Assembly: GCF_001625195.1 (NCBI RefSeq)
Contig: NC_054390.1
Location: 7,723,222 to 7,787,221 of the forward strand
Direction of reading: 5' to 3'
DNA: 64,000 bases
Source: Drechmeria coniospora
Lineage: Eukaryota; Ascomycota; Sordariomycetes; Hypocreales; Ophiocordycipitaceae
Below, piece by piece: positions 47,518 to 59,428 of the stretch. Below the pieces are notes generated by a model. The model saw only the letters and a program-made list of their open reading frames with translations. It had not been told where the DNA came from and searched no databases. Position 1 is the first letter of the stretch. Each line of letters begins with the position of its first letter. The translations under genes were made by a program, and so were the position numbers.

Positions 47518-50500
47518 ATGCGGAGCATGAAGGGCCATCTGCACAAGACCAGTCTGCAGGAAGCCGATGAGCGATACCGAGAGGCTCTTGCTTCGAAAAG
47601 TCTAGCGGCAGGACAGAAAAGAAGTTGGTCGAGCGATGTTGGTGGTGCTGAATCGCAAGCGGCCACTACACAACATGTCGGCTTCCAGCGAGTTCTTGTC
47701 GCCCCCCCAGTCTCGGCTCGACTGTCGCCCAGCCGGGTTGAGCGCCTAAGCGATCCGGTTCCTTCTGAATACTCCCAGAGAAGGACGATAGGGGCAACGC
47801 CGTCGTCGTCGCAAGATCCAGAACTGGACCTCGCCCATCCGACCTATGGTCTTCCTCCACATCTGGTGGCCAACTTTGCTTCCCTGGGTATCCGGCAAAT
47901 GTACCCCTGGCAGAAGAACTGTCTGAAAGGTCCAGGGCTCTTGAACGGGAGAAAAAACCTGGTGTATTGCGCGCCTACGGGTGGCGGTAAATCGTTGGTG
48001 GCAGACTGTGCGTTGTGCAAAGCCCTGGACGACGCCATGGAGATTGCTGATTGTGATGCAGTACTGATGTTGAAACGAATAGCAGAAGAACCTGGTAGCA
48101 AGGCTCTCCTCGTCCTTCCTTACGTTGCCCTTGTTCAGGAGAAAGTGCGCTGGTTACGAAGCGTCGTGCAAGGCATTCAGTTGCCACATGATGTTGCTGC
48201 TGATGACCGCCCAGGACCATGGCATCAGCGCCCAGATCATGGGACGATTCGCGTCGTCGGATTCTTCGGAGGCGGTAAAGTAAGAGCAACATGGGATGAC
48301 TTTGACATCGGAGTCTGCACCCTGGAGAAGGTATCGCCAAGTAAATGAAGGCCGCTCTCCAATCTCGTCACTGACCACCGAGATGCAGGGTAATGCACTC
48401 ATAAACACGGCAATTGACGATTGCTCAATTCCCAAGTTGCGGGCCGTAGTGCTAGATGAGCTGCACATGGTGGATGATGCCCATCGTGGCTATTTCCTCG
48501 AGCTCATAGCTACCAAAGTACTGAGCCTGGGGCAGCCCGTACAGATCGTAGGCATGAGTGCAACACTGCCGGTATGTAACGCCTTGCTTCGCTTCTGCTC
48601 ATGCTGAAACCGACCAACGATTTGTGCAGAACATGAACCTGATGGCAGATTGGCTCGATGCCCACTGTTACGAAACCCGCTACAGGCCCATTCCGATTAC
48701 CGAGCATCTTGTTTGCGACAGCAAGATCTATGCAGCGGCCTCGTTCCGAGAACTGAAACGAGTGCCTTCGCAGCTGGGCAGTCAGAAGTTGCCCGCCGGT
48801 CGAGCTGGCGCCTCTGGACGGATCCTCACGTCTGATCACAAGGAATTTGCCAACCCAGTCCTTAACGCTGTCGTCTCCCTCGCGTACGAGACTGCTTGCA
48901 CAGGATATGGCGCATTGGTTTTCGCAGGAAGCCGCGGTGTCTGCGAATCGGACGCTCGTTTGATTAGTCGCGTGATGCCGGGACCTCTCCAGCTCAGTTC
49001 GGCCGTGCTCGAAAGGAGGATGGAGCTGCTCACGGATCTGCGAGCCCTCAGCACCGGTGTTGACCCAGTCCTGGAGGAGACCGTTCTGTACGGTGTTGCC
49101 TTTCATCGTGAGTGCAGCGATGCGTGAGCCGCCGCCGCCGCGTTTGAGCCTACAGCTGACTTGGCGACAGATGTGAGAGCTTCATTCACCATCCGTCACG
49201 TCACCTGCTGACGGTTCAGGCTGGGTTGACGAGCGAGGAGCGTGAGCTGGTCGCCTCCGCGTATGATGCCGGAACAATACTCGTCTGTATCGCCACCTGT
49301 AGCCTGGCAGCCGGCATCAATCTGTACGTACCAGCCTCCATGGTTAGCGGCTCTGCTGATGAGTCCGAGTCCTGCGCGGAGAGTCATCTTGCACAACGCC
49401 CGAATGGCTGGTGAGCTCATCGGCCCGTCCATGCTCAGACAGATGAGAGGGAGAGCTGGTCGACAAGGCAAGTGCCCTGTTGGTGAGACATATTTGTGCT
49501 GTTGCGAAGATGACTTGGAGCAAGTCCTAGAGCTCATGCACGCCGAGATACCGGAAGTTTCGAGTTGCCTAAGCACGGAAAGCCGGCGCATACAGCGGTG
49601 AGTTGACAACGGACATTCTCTTCCTGTCCATCTCGCTGACCTCTGTATGTGCACAGGGCTGTTTTGGAGGTCATCTCCATTCGATTAGCAAACAGTCGCG
49701 AATCGATTCGTAAGTACTTCTCAAGTTCGCTGGTGCACTATTCTCATGGTAGAGAGTTTGTGCACACATGCCTTGAATCGAGTTTAGAAGAGGTTCAGAG
49801 CATGGGACTGGCTACCAGCGACGGCTGTGGAGGCTTTGTCCCGACTCAGCTGGGGCGAGCGATTGTTGCCTCGGCCATCGACCTTGATGATGGGGTCTTT
49901 GCCCATAAGGAGCTCAAAAAGGCACTTCGAGCCTTCGTCATGGACGGTGAGATGCATATTTTATATGTCTTCACTCCTGTTCAAGACTTTGGCGTCAAAG
50001 TCAATTGGCAGGTGTTCCGTAACGTGATGGAATCGCTAGACGAGAGTGGCTTGCGGGTGTTGAACTTCTTGGGCATCAAGCCGACGGGAATTATCCAACT
50101 GTGAGCCCGCACTCGAGTGACGGCTAATTCTCAACTGACACTTGGACAGAGCGCAAGGGGCGATATTGAAGGAGACGACGCAAGAGGAACGGGCGATGGC
50201 TCGAGTATATCGGCGGTTTTATCTCGCTTTGCAGCTGCGCGATTTGTGCAACGAAGTACCGGTACACGTCGTTTCTCGCAAATACGACATGCCGCGAGGG
50301 TTTGTCCAGAATCTATCTCAGACTTGTCAGGGGTTTGCAGCGGGCATGATCAAGTTCTGCGAGACGATGGGATGGGGGTGAGCAGCCAAGTATGCGGCGA
50401 GGTAACGAACGACCGGATGGCTAACTAGTGGCGCAGAATGCTTGCTGCTGCCCTGGATCATTTCTCCGACAGGTTGATGGCTGGAGCAAGGTCGGATCTT

Positions 50501-50944
50501 TTGGCACTTGCGAGGATACCGTTCATCAAGAGTCGGACTGCGTGAGTTGGGCTTCCTACGCACCGACAACGGAAACTAAACATTCGATCAGGAGGGTTTT
50601 CTGGGAGAACGGCTATCGCACCGTCGCCTCCATAGCCAACGCCGACGCCCAGGCGTTGCTCCCCGTTCTGATGCAGGTGGGTATTTCACGGGCAATCGTC
50701 GCATCCGGCCTCGGGGATTCGTGCTTATTTCACGCCAGGCACGGCCCAACAAAGTACGGCTCAAGGGGCAAAAAGACGATAGGCTCAGGGAGAAATTGCT
50801 CGCCAAGGCAGAGATCATATCGTCGGTAGCCAACAAACTTTGGCGTAAGTGGAAGCCCACCGCTCCTTGTCGTGGTGCTGGTGCACACATCAACTCACCA
50901 ACTGAACAGAAATTGAGGTTCAGTCAGAAATAGACCAAGAATAG
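47518..50944 (+). CDS. HELQ: HELQ/Hel308-type superfamily 2 DNA helicase
   Basis: Twelve exons: 47518-48330, 48389-48571, 48630-49107, 49171-49172, 49220-49323, 49370-49597, 49657-50100, 50150-50377, 50437-50541, 50592-50676, 50739-50844 and 50910-50944 (936 aa). Motifs in order: Walker A CAPTGGGKS (about residue 151), DELH box VVLDELHMVDD (about 293), motif III GMSATLP, motif V FHHAGL and ATCSLAAGINLPARRVI, and motif VI QMRGRAGRQG. The winged-helix, ratchet and helix-hairpin-helix parts follow (FCETMGWGMLAAALDHF, YRTVASIANADAQ). No polymerase domain is attached, so HELQ rather than POLQ. The family unwinds 3'-to-5' at stalled forks and in strand-annealing repair. Two points are odd: exon 4 is two bases long, needed to rebuild His-His-Ala-Gly, and the acceptor at 49369 is GAG rather than CAG/TAG. 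Confidence 0.9.
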
Positions 50945-51001
50945 TGATATTGCGCTGTCCGCTGCTCATAAAATCCCTGCCTACTACAAAAACAAAGGAG
51001 T

Positions 51002-52420
51002 CTAATCCAAAACATCGTCACGTAGGCTAAAGAGTTGCCGCAAGACCTCGTCCGTTCTGGCGCGCAAGCCGTTGTGGTAGACGATGTTGGTCTCGAAGAC
51101 CTTGGTGCCCTTGACGAGCCTTGACGTTTCCCTGGCCAAGCTGTGCTCGACGTACATGTCCTCGATGTAGGATGCGGCGTAGACGGGCACCGTGTTGTTG
51201 CGCAGTCTCTCCTCGTCGTACAGGGCCGGCCAATCGGTTCTCGTCGCAATTTTCTCGGCCACGTCACGCAGGGAGATGAGCTCCGGGTAAGTTTCGAAAT
51301 GCGTGGGAAATATCATCTCGCCGGAGAAGTACAAGGGATCATCTGCCGAAGCGGACTCGTATCCAGGATTCAGCCAGGAAAAGGGCTTGAGAGCCTTGCC
51401 AACGCGGTACGCGGCCCAGGCCGATGGCTTTTCCGGTCCGTCGCAGTAAATAGCCTCGTGGAGGATGGCATAAATGATGTTGGTGTCGAAGGGAGTGAAA
51501 GTCTCCACCTGCTGCAGCGCGGAGCGGTCGAGTAATTTGAGCTGGTCGAGAGAGGTCTTGAGGCGGAGAAGGGTGTTGTGAACATTTGCGAAGCCCCCGT
51601 GGCCACCAAAGGCGATGCCGAGGGTAAGCAGGCGAGGGACGGTCAAGGTACCGCCCGACGGCAGAGCAACGCCACCTTCGCTCTCGAGATGGGCCGCAAT
51701 CTGGCGGACGACTGCGACATCGGCGGGGAATTTGGCGTAGTACTCGATGTTGCGCTCGATCGTCTTGCGGAAGGTTGCCTCGTAGACTTGGTCGGCCGTC
51801 TTTCCGACGGGGGCAAGGCCACCGGTGAGGAAGACCTCGGCGAGACCTTCTGGGTGCATGGATAAGTAGGACAAGCTGACGAAACCGCCGTAGGACTGGC
51901 CGAAGATGGACCAGACTGCCTTGATGTCGGGCCAGCCGGCGGTCAGGCACTTGCGAACGGCTTCGCAGTCGCGGACCGTGTTGTCCTGACGCATGAGGCC
52001 GAGATACTTGGCCTGGGCGTCGGCGTCGCCGATTTTGGCGAGCATGGCGGCCGAGACAGGCGTGCTCATGCCCACACCGCGGTAGTCGAGAAAGAGGACT
52101 TGGTAACCCCTAGGTACGGCGATGCGGGTCAACGGATGGTCCTGGGGGTCACGGTTGCCAAAGCCCGGGCCGCCCTCGAGGAAGACCATGTACGGTTTGT
52201 TCGCCGCCTTCTTCGCATCCTCGTCATCGGGCGGGGTGATGGGCATGTCGCGCTTCGCGATGCGGCGACCGAAAATGGTGATGGTGCCGGAGTCTGGGTC
52301 TTCATAGTCGAGGGGGACTTGGAAGAAGAGCTCGGCGGTGAGGAACTGGCCGGGGACGACATGCTCGCGGCAGCTGACGAGCTTCGCGGGAGGAACGCGG
52401 ATGGCCGTGTTGGGTACCAT
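51002..52420 (-). CDS. Alpha/beta hydrolase, peptidase S33 (proline iminopeptidase-like)
   Basis: Single exon, 472 aa. The alpha/beta-hydrolase fold shows the oxyanion motif MVFLEGGPGFGNRDP, the strand VLFLDYRGVGMSTP, and the nucleophile elbow SIFGQSYGGFVSLSYL with Ser at about residue 175. A helical cap domain follows. The catalytic Asp and His are probably in YIEDMYVEH and NIVYHNGLR near the C-terminus, a placement that is inference. S33 enzymes remove N-terminal proline from peptides, but fungal members often have broader or unknown peptide substrates. There is no signal peptide, so it is probably cytosolic. Its 3' end is only 57 bp from the HELQ stop, and the two genes converge. Confidence 0.92.
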   Translation of the reverse strand: MVPNTAIRVPPAKLVSCREHVVPGQFLTAELFFQVPLDYEDPDSGTITIFGRRIAKRDMPITPPDDEDAKKAANKPYMVFLEGGPGFGNRDPQDHPLTRIAVPRGYQVLFLDYRGVGMSTPVSAAMLAKIGDADAQAKYLGLMRQDNTVRDCEAVRKCLTAGWPDIKAVWSIFGQSYGGFVSLSYLSMHPEGLAEVFLTGGLAPVGKTADQVYEATFRKTIERNIEYYAKFPADVAVVRQIAAHLESEGGVALPSGGTLTVPRLLTLGIAFGGHGGFANVHNTLLRLKTSLDQLKLLDRSALQQVETFTPFDTNIIYAILHEAIYCDGPEKPSAWAAYRVGKALKPFSWLNPGYESASADDPLYFSGEMIFPTHFETYPELISLRDVAEKIATRTDWPALYDEERLRNNTVPVYAASYIEDMYVEHSLARETSRLVKGTKVFETNIVYHNGLRARTDEVLRQLFSLRDDVLD

Positions 52421-54942
52421 GGCTACCTCTCGGTGGCGATGACGGTGCAGCCGACGGAGTTTGGGGAGGGTGGCCGAGGGAGATGGGAGAGATGGGAGAG
52501 ACGGTAGACGGAAACGAACACGGGAAGGTTGAGAGAGGTGAATCTGAGGTGGTCGAGGGTCAGTGATCCGACAGGCGTACGATACGAGGTGGGATTCTCG
52601 TATGCAAGCATGTCAACCACTTTGTACTCCGTACTGACCTACATTCGCTTGCGCGTTTTCCCAGACCACCTCTTCATCGAGGGGATGCGTATGCTGCTGC
52701 CACGTGCGTGCTGGTACAAGCACAGATCTGCATGCGAGTATTCCGTTCCACCAGCACGGGGCCGACGACGATGTCACCCTGTCCATCCCTCTGCTGGTTA
52801 GACTGGCCATCCAAGTCACGGGCGCCGTCCACGAAGGCATACCCAACCGCTGGCGGCAACCACATACAATGAGTCTCGGGCGGAGGCAAAGAGCACTGTG
52901 AAGGAGCGGTTTGGATGGTTCGCATGCCATTACTTGCAGTAGGTAAAGGCACATGAACACGTATGTCTGCATGTTGCCACCTTGGCCCAGGTACCTCGAG
53001 GCAAGCGCCAGGCAGATGGCAGGATGCAGCATATACAGCAGCATGCTTGCACTAAGTAGTAATAGGTTCCTGCCGCAGATCTTGGCTTGAGAAATCATGG
53101 GAAGCAGGTAGGAGGAGGCGGGCACGGGGCCGCTGCTTGTACAGGAGATGTACAGCAGCTCGTACACCTACAAGTACGCGCCTGCTACCGGTACATGGAG
53201 TGGCACGAGCAAGTACATGCAGAATACCTATAGTAAACACACTAGGTACCAAGTACCGGATACCGAGGCTGTACATGCAGTCTGACGGAAGACGCGCGAG
53301 TGCGAGAAGGCGGCACCGAGCATCCATTCTTTGAATTTTTGAGGCAGGAGGTTACTGCCGAGCCGGAGCGAATCAAAAGCGCTGCTTAACGGGGTTGGAA
53401 GCCGCAGGGCAGGAACGGGTTGCCAGTTTCGGCCCTGGCAAAGTTGCGCAAGTATTAATGCGCGTACACAAGTATAGATATGTACAGACAGGTACAAGTC
53501 TCATTCCAACAGCTGTAGCGTCTCGATTTGCTGGTATTGGTGCTGCTGTTGAAAGCCAGGACTCGTACTTACTCGCATTCCGCTCGTAGAGGACCAGCAG
53601 ATCGGTAATAAGTACATGTGCATGTACGGAGTACGGGTAAGTACTGCATTTCAGAATGTCACATGAGCATCGGTGCAAGTTGGTGTTATGAGAGCGTGTG
53701 CTCCATAATACTAGGTACCTACTTATTACTGTACATGTAACTTGTAACGTCTGCTTGCTGGTATACTTACTTGTGCAGTACGTACTGTACTGTACTTAGA
53801 TGAGAATGCAAGTGCATGTAAGTACAGTACTTAAGTAAGTACTAGAACGGAGTAGGCGTACCAGTACTCACAAGTTGGGTGTTAGGTCGTCCGTAGATTA
53901 TTACGTACATGTACTCCGTAGTCGCTGTACCGGATGTGGCTGCCGCTCTCTTGTCTGAGTTGTTTTCTTTGTTGCTGTCTCACAGCGGCCCGATGTACGT
54001 ACACCTGAGTTCGCCAACAGGCACACTGCAATGAACGCCCAGGGGAAAGGATCTTGGGTTTGTTCTCCGTACTCCGTAATACTCAATGCGGTGTACAGTC
54101 CTTACGGGGGTACTCGGTACTTGCACGTAAGTTACATGTACTTCCACGAAGCAAGTAACAGTACTGACTTACTTGGTTGTACTTTTACTGCACTCCGTGC
54201 GGAGTCCTCGTCACCAATTCATACACGTACAAGTAATACTTGTACGTGATGCAATGTCCCCATCTCTTTTTTCTGCGACTTCACCCCCCCAATGACTTTG
54301 AGCCTAACGGAGGAGTGACGCAGTCGGAGAAAATTAGTGTATTACAGCATGCACTATCACTGGTGGGTACAAGTATGTACTGTGCAGTACTTAATCACAG
54401 TAGCAGTAGGTAGCAGACGGGAGAGTCAAGCCCCTGGGTACTTATTGTGCAGTACGGAGTAGTTGTACGGAGTACCGGTATTACTGATTCACCTGTCCAC
54501 CACGCTTGTTCTGTACACCTACTCCGTACCATACACCTACAACTACAGTAAGAACATGTGCATATTCAGCAACATTCATCCACAAACTTGATCTTTGCCA
54601 TCACCAACTCCACCACCACCACCACCACCACCACCAGCCAACGAGCCAGCCCAACGAGCCCGACCCAGCAGGCCTCTCACGCACCGGGACAAGTGCGTGA
54701 TCGGCCGGTTTGAATGATACAACCCTCCCCGCCAAGCGCTCCTCTCGCCGTGGCAACCGCAGACTCGCCGAGTGCCCTCACCGTTGCCCCCCTGCCTGTT
54801 GTCCCACCCCGATGGGACGGACCAGTAAAATTCCGCCGTCCAATCGACCCTCCTTCGCGTCCGAGATTTTCTCCCGTTCCCTCCTCCGTTTTTCGTTCCT
54901 TCTCCTCTTTCCTTCTACATCCATCTCCCTCTCTTCGTGGGA
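52421..54942. other. Gene-poor intergenic region
   Basis: 2.5 kb with no supported gene. It holds the hydrolase promoter at the left, then dense GTAC/CGGAGTAC/AAGTAC words (53590-54250, 54360-54550), a CACCAC microsatellite at about 54607-54640, and a CT-rich leader of the next gene from about 54800. Confidence 0.45.
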
Positions 54943-56644
54943 ATGGATCACCGCCAACTCTCGCACGCGCTGGCCGACGCTTTCAACGCGCTGGCCGACG
55001 AGGTGCAGCTCTTGGCCGACCGCAAGACCGTCCTCGAGCACAAGCTACGCTTCGCTCACGAACAGGTACGTTCCGACGGCTTTCCTTCTCGTCTTGTCCG
55101 CACCACCGTCTTGTCGGGCGCCTTCGTCGAACAAGAGAACGTGATGAGATATCATTAGCTCTAGATCAAGAGCAGCTTGCGTCACTAGCTTGCCTGCGGA
55201 GACCGATACCCTTTATTCTCTGATCTCTATGTTTGCTGGACGGTGCTTTCTGGCTTCTCGCCACCTCGCTTGACCGCGCTTCGTCGGAGCAGCTGTGCTA
55301 ACTTGTGCGGTGCGCCCCCGACAGTTTCAGTACTTGGCCGACAAGTATGCACCGGCGACGCCGGAGATAGCCGAGACGCTGGCGAAGCTGCAGCTTCCGC
55401 CGCACACGGCCGTCGACAGCACCTCCCCCGTGCCACTCCCCCACCGCGCCTCGCCGCAGTCGCAGCACCGGCTCGCGCTGGTCATCCGTGACGGCCGTCG
55501 CGCCGCCAGCCGGCTCGTCTCCCTCGGCGAGTCCAGCAAGACGGCCGTCTCGAGCAAGGAGACGTCGCAAACGTCGCGCCGTGGGACGTCGGTCTCGACT
55601 GCTCTCGAGCAAGACTTCACCGTCCAAGGCAAGAAGGGCAGCCTCGAATGCCCCTTCAGCAAAACGCCGGCAGAGGGTGAGGAGCCTGACGGTCGGGGGG
55701 ACGTTCCCGACGAAACGCCCCATCACTCCCATGATCCCATCTGCGCCGCCATGTACGAGGAATCGACCTCGCAGCCGGCACCTAGCGCCGCCGGCGCGAG
55801 CAAGTGTCCCATCCGTTTCATGGACAAGCACTCTCCCGAAGAGATCGCACACTATGTCGAAACGCACAAGCATGTTCTGCCGCGCAGTCATGAAGTCTGC
55901 CTCCGACGCTACCAGAAGAACGAGCTGCAGATGAGGAAGCTCGACTCCAAGTACGGAAACATTGTCAGCATGATTGAAGGCCTTAGTCACCTTCATCAGC
56001 CCATGCTTCCCGAAGAGGAGCAGTCTCTGCAGCATCGGAGTGACGTAGACGGCGCTTCGATCAAACGTGTTGAGAGCTGGGCCCAGGACGTAAGCGCCAC
56101 GGCCGAGTCGGATGCGAGCCGCCAGGAACCCCATGGACAGCTGGTGGAGCGCCAAGGCCACTTTGACCGACCGCTGAAGGAAGTTCGCGTCGGCGAGTCC
56201 CCCAGCCGGCCCTGGGGGATCTCGGTTCCTGCCTATGAGATGTCCGGCCATGAAACCGAGGCGATGGCGTCGCCTCCGCCCGCCCCCGTGCGGATGACGA
56301 GTCCCGCTCGCAGCATGCGTATGACTTCCAGCGGCCCGAAAAAGTGCCCCTTTGCCCATGCAAAGCTGGCGGCATTGAATGATCGCGTGTCAGCTCCAAG
56401 GCCCAACAGGGAAGCGCCAGCCGGGCCTCGAACCCTTCGTGATCCGCCCGTCACGCCAGAGAAGCCGCCGACTGGGCGCCCATCGTCGCCTCCACCCATG
56501 CCGCAGCCTCACTTCATCAACCCCGGTGCCTCGAAAGAGGGTGCCGGTGGCCCACCGCAGATGGTCTTCGCGGGGCCGGTTTTCATTGGTTACCCCATGG
56601 AACAGGCTGTGCAGTTTATGAACCTCTATCGCGGGAATCAGTGA
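54943..56644 (+). CDS. Uncharacterised fungal protein with coiled-coil head and Cys-Pro motifs
   Basis: Two exons, 54943-55065 and 55325-56644 (480 aa). The N-terminus (MDHRQLSHALADAFNALADE) forms an amphipathic helix or coiled coil of about 60 residues, split by the intron. The middle contains ECPFSKTP, HHSHDPICAAM, and a well-ordered block starting SKCPIRFMDKHSPEEIAHYV and ending PRSHEVCLRRYQKNELQMRKL (about residues 210-265). Near the C-terminus is KKCPFAHAKL. The Cys and His spacing could bind metal, and the three Cys-Pro dipeptides resemble heme-regulatory motifs. Both readings are inference. The rest is Pro/Ser-rich and likely disordered, ending MVFAGPVFIGYPMEQAVQFM. I know the block as conserved among filamentous ascomycetes but know no function for it. 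Confidence 0.8.
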
Positions 56645-57246
56645 TTCTTTTCCGTATGCTTCGTTCCATCTCGTCGCTGTAGCGTCCTTTTCGCCAAGGT
56701 CGGGTTTCCTCTCGCCCATGATTATTCTCTTTTCTTTCTTTGCTAGCGATGGCGTTGGGGGATGGCGTCTGCACGCCACCCGAGATGGGTATCTAGAGAC
56801 CAGCTTCGAAGTGCTCATCTTGATTTTTCTCGTTAGCACGCGAAGCCGAGGCTAGTGAATGGGAAATGAATGAATTGTATCTTTTACGATGTTTCCTGTC
56901 GCTCTGGCAATGTTGCTTGCGCTCTGCCTGATTCGCAATTCTTATCGCTTGTTGCGCGGTCCGTCTATTTCGACAGGCGAGATATCTATGAAGGGGGATG
57001 CGCCGGTTCGTTTCCATGGTAATTCATCACGGATATGATTGACCGTTCGATCCGTCAGTCCGACGGGCGAAATATGCATGTGGTACGATGACGCTGATTC
57101 GTTCAACAGCATTCACGAATGCATTACTTTTTTCCAACAGGCGATATGTCTCTGAGATCTAGTCGTACATGCAGCTCTTGACCCCCCGGGAGATACCGTG
57201 AAGAGTCCGGCCAGATGACATTACCCACGAGGGGACGGTCAGCCTG
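56645..57246. other. Convergent 3' region before TVP38
   Basis: About 600 bp of presumed 3' UTRs with a CT-rich tract near 56725. No gene recognised. Confidence 0.4.
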
Positions 57247-58547
57247 TCAAGGGTCGCTGGGGGGGCGCTTTTGCTTGGTGGCATGGCCATGACTCCTGTC
57301 GTGGCCTGATTCCCACGAATCCGAGCCCTGCATGTCCCAAAGGCTCAAGTCATCATCCGACATGACGGTGGCGGCATCGTCCGGGTCCATCAACGTGGCA
57401 TCCGTGTCCTCGTAGCCAGCATCACCCTCCTCCGCTCCGGCACCCTCGCGCTGCAGCTCGGCAGCGCGGGCCATGGTGCGGCGATAGATGATGAGGCCAA
57501 TGACGACACCAATGGCACCGCCGACGAGCATGCTGGCGTAGTTGATGGCCTTGTCGGCAGCCGTCATGGAATCGCCCTTCTCGGCGAGGACGGCGAGGCG
57601 GCTGCCGATGAAGACGTGGACGAGCAGCTTGGGACTAGTTTCATGCTTGGTGAGCGGCAGAGGAACATGGCAAGTAGGCCGGGAAAGGAGGGCGGGGTGC
57701 GACGGGCATACCTTGAAAAGGCCGTGGAGAGGGCGAAGGAGAGGGGCGAGATGCTTGGGATGGTGGCGAGAAAGCCGTTGCTCAAACTGAAGGGTAGAGG
57801 GCAGAAGCGGATGCCCGTGAGGTAGAGGATGCCCTCTTTGCGAAGGACCTGGCCGAGGGCGATGAAGCGGTGGTCCTTGCCGACCAAGCGATCGACATAG
57901 CCGCTGAGAACGGTCCTGCTCATGAGGAAGGCGCAGAGACTGCCGGCAACGCAGGCCGAGGCGGCGATGGGCCAACCCAGGGGAAAGCCATAGACGAATC
58001 CGGAGATGGTGGTGGCGGTTGAGTATCCCATGACAGGCGGAAAGGCGGTGATGAAGATGGCGAAGAAGATGAGGAGCCAACCTGCCGGCCTCTTGCGCCA
58101 GGCCTCGGAGTGGGGGGCGAGCCAGGAGAAGAAGCGGTGGGAGTAGACGAGCATGAGGATGAGGAGAACCCAGCCGAGGATGCAAGCGATGACGGCGAGG
58201 GCGCGGTGCAGCGGCGAAAGGCGGAGGTAGGCGGCGCCGATGCGCTCGCTCCAGGTCACGTAAAGCTTCCAGCCTCGGTGCAGAAGCCGCCGCGGGCTGG
58301 CATGCGACCTTCGTGATAGGGCTGGCCGGTCCGAGAGACGGTGCCAGCGGCGCGACGAGGCCGCGGGCGAGGACGAAGTTCGCGCCGAGCTGGAGGCCGA
58401 CGATCGGGGCGGGTGCTGCGCCCGCGGACCGCCGTTGGCATCGCCATGGTACGGTGTCGACGTCGGGGGCAGGAGAGAGGACGTGGAGGAGGAGGAGGAG
58501 GATGCAGTAGAGGACAACATGGTGGGGAGGGAGCGAGGATCCGTCAT
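57247..58547 (-). CDS. TVP38: TVP38/TMEM64-family Golgi membrane protein (VTT domain)
   Basis: Two exons, 58547-57712 and 57634-57247 (407 aa). The N-terminal 90 residues are Ser/Pro-rich and cytosolic. The first membrane segment is LAVIACILGWVLLILMLVY. The VTT/SNARE-associated domain follows with GWLLIFFAIFITAFPPVMGY, FVYGFPLGWPIAASACVAG, GILYLTGIRFCPLPFSLSNG and, after the intron, SPKLLVHVFIGSRLAVLAE. A final segment, MLVGGAIGVVIGLIIYRR, precedes an acidic tail. The fold resembles DedA scramblases, and a role in lipid handling at Golgi or vesicle membranes is known for relatives. The ATG at 58547 is preferred over an upstream open extension without a start. A second in-frame ATG lies eight codons on. 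Confidence 0.92.
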
Positions 58548-59428
58548 CCCGGATGGCGCTTCCAAATTGATCGACGGATTATCTTCCACAAGCCGTCCGT
58601 TCCATGTCGATGGCAAGCTCGACAACGCGGTGGGTACGTGGACGTGTTCGCCTCGTCGAGTTTCCAATATCGCCGCTGCAGGGGATCGATTGATGGATTT
58701 CTCGGTCGTCTTGGCTCGCTCCACTACAGCGTCGGCGTTCAAGCTCGGGGCTCGGAGGAGGGCCAAAAGAACGGACCCAGCGAGACGAGGCGGCTGGAGG
58801 ACAAAATTCTCTTCCGACGCCGGAAGAACAAGGCGAGGTCGAGGTCGAGGTCGAGGTCGATGGGGAACGCGTGCCGAGGGTAGGAGGGCGGGCCTGGGGG
58901 CGCCGGATGGAGAAACACGTACGTGTGCACTCGGAGTATCGGTGCAGTGCAAGTTGACAGCTTCGGTTTGGAATTTGGATGCCGATGATGTTGGCGAGTT
59001 GAAACCCTTAGCTCGACTAGGCTGGAGGGAGGGAGGATCGTCGACTGGGTGGGTTGGTTGGTGGGTAGGTGCGTGGCTCCAAGAATTCTTGCTCTAGGGA
59101 GTAATTACTCGCTGACCTACTTACGTCAGGCGACGCGTGCCCGACGCTGCCACATGTGCGTTCAACCCTCCCATCTACCCTCTTCCAACATGGTGCTGTA
59201 TCTACGCGCGCTACGAAGGTGTCGAAGTTGGATCGGCCCTGTGATGCGAGCTTCTTCTTGTGCTCTTATTTACCATGTCTGTATTGTTTTTTTTCCTACT
59301 CTATCTCGCGCCACGAAGGTGTCGAAGTTGGTCGGTCCTGTGATGCGGACTGCCTCCATGAGTTGTCCCGTTCACATGTCTGTCCAGTTTCTCCTACACT
59401 ATCGCGCGCTCATTTCCCCTCCCAACCG
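58548..59428. other. TVP38 upstream region
   Basis: Lies between the TVP38 start and the 3' end of the SMR gene. It contains a GAGGTC hexamer repeat at about 58837-58860 and a 100-bp tandem duplication at 59211-59410. Open frames here have no domain. Confidence 0.5.
59211..59410. repeat. 100-bp imperfect tandem duplication
   Basis: Two units with a period of exactly 100 bases (59211-59310 and 59311-59410). Both begin ACGAAGGTGTCGAAGTTGG two bases in, then share a CCTGTGATGCG-like stretch, a CATGTCTGT stretch, and end in TATCTCGCG / TATCGCGCG. The copies differ by substitutions and small indels. Confidence 0.85.

Noticed and set aside
57564..58952. A longer N-terminus for TVP38 beginning near 58952
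   Set aside because: The extra residues come from an open frame without an ATG start before 58547; they are Pro/Arg-rich and unlike TVP38 proteins.
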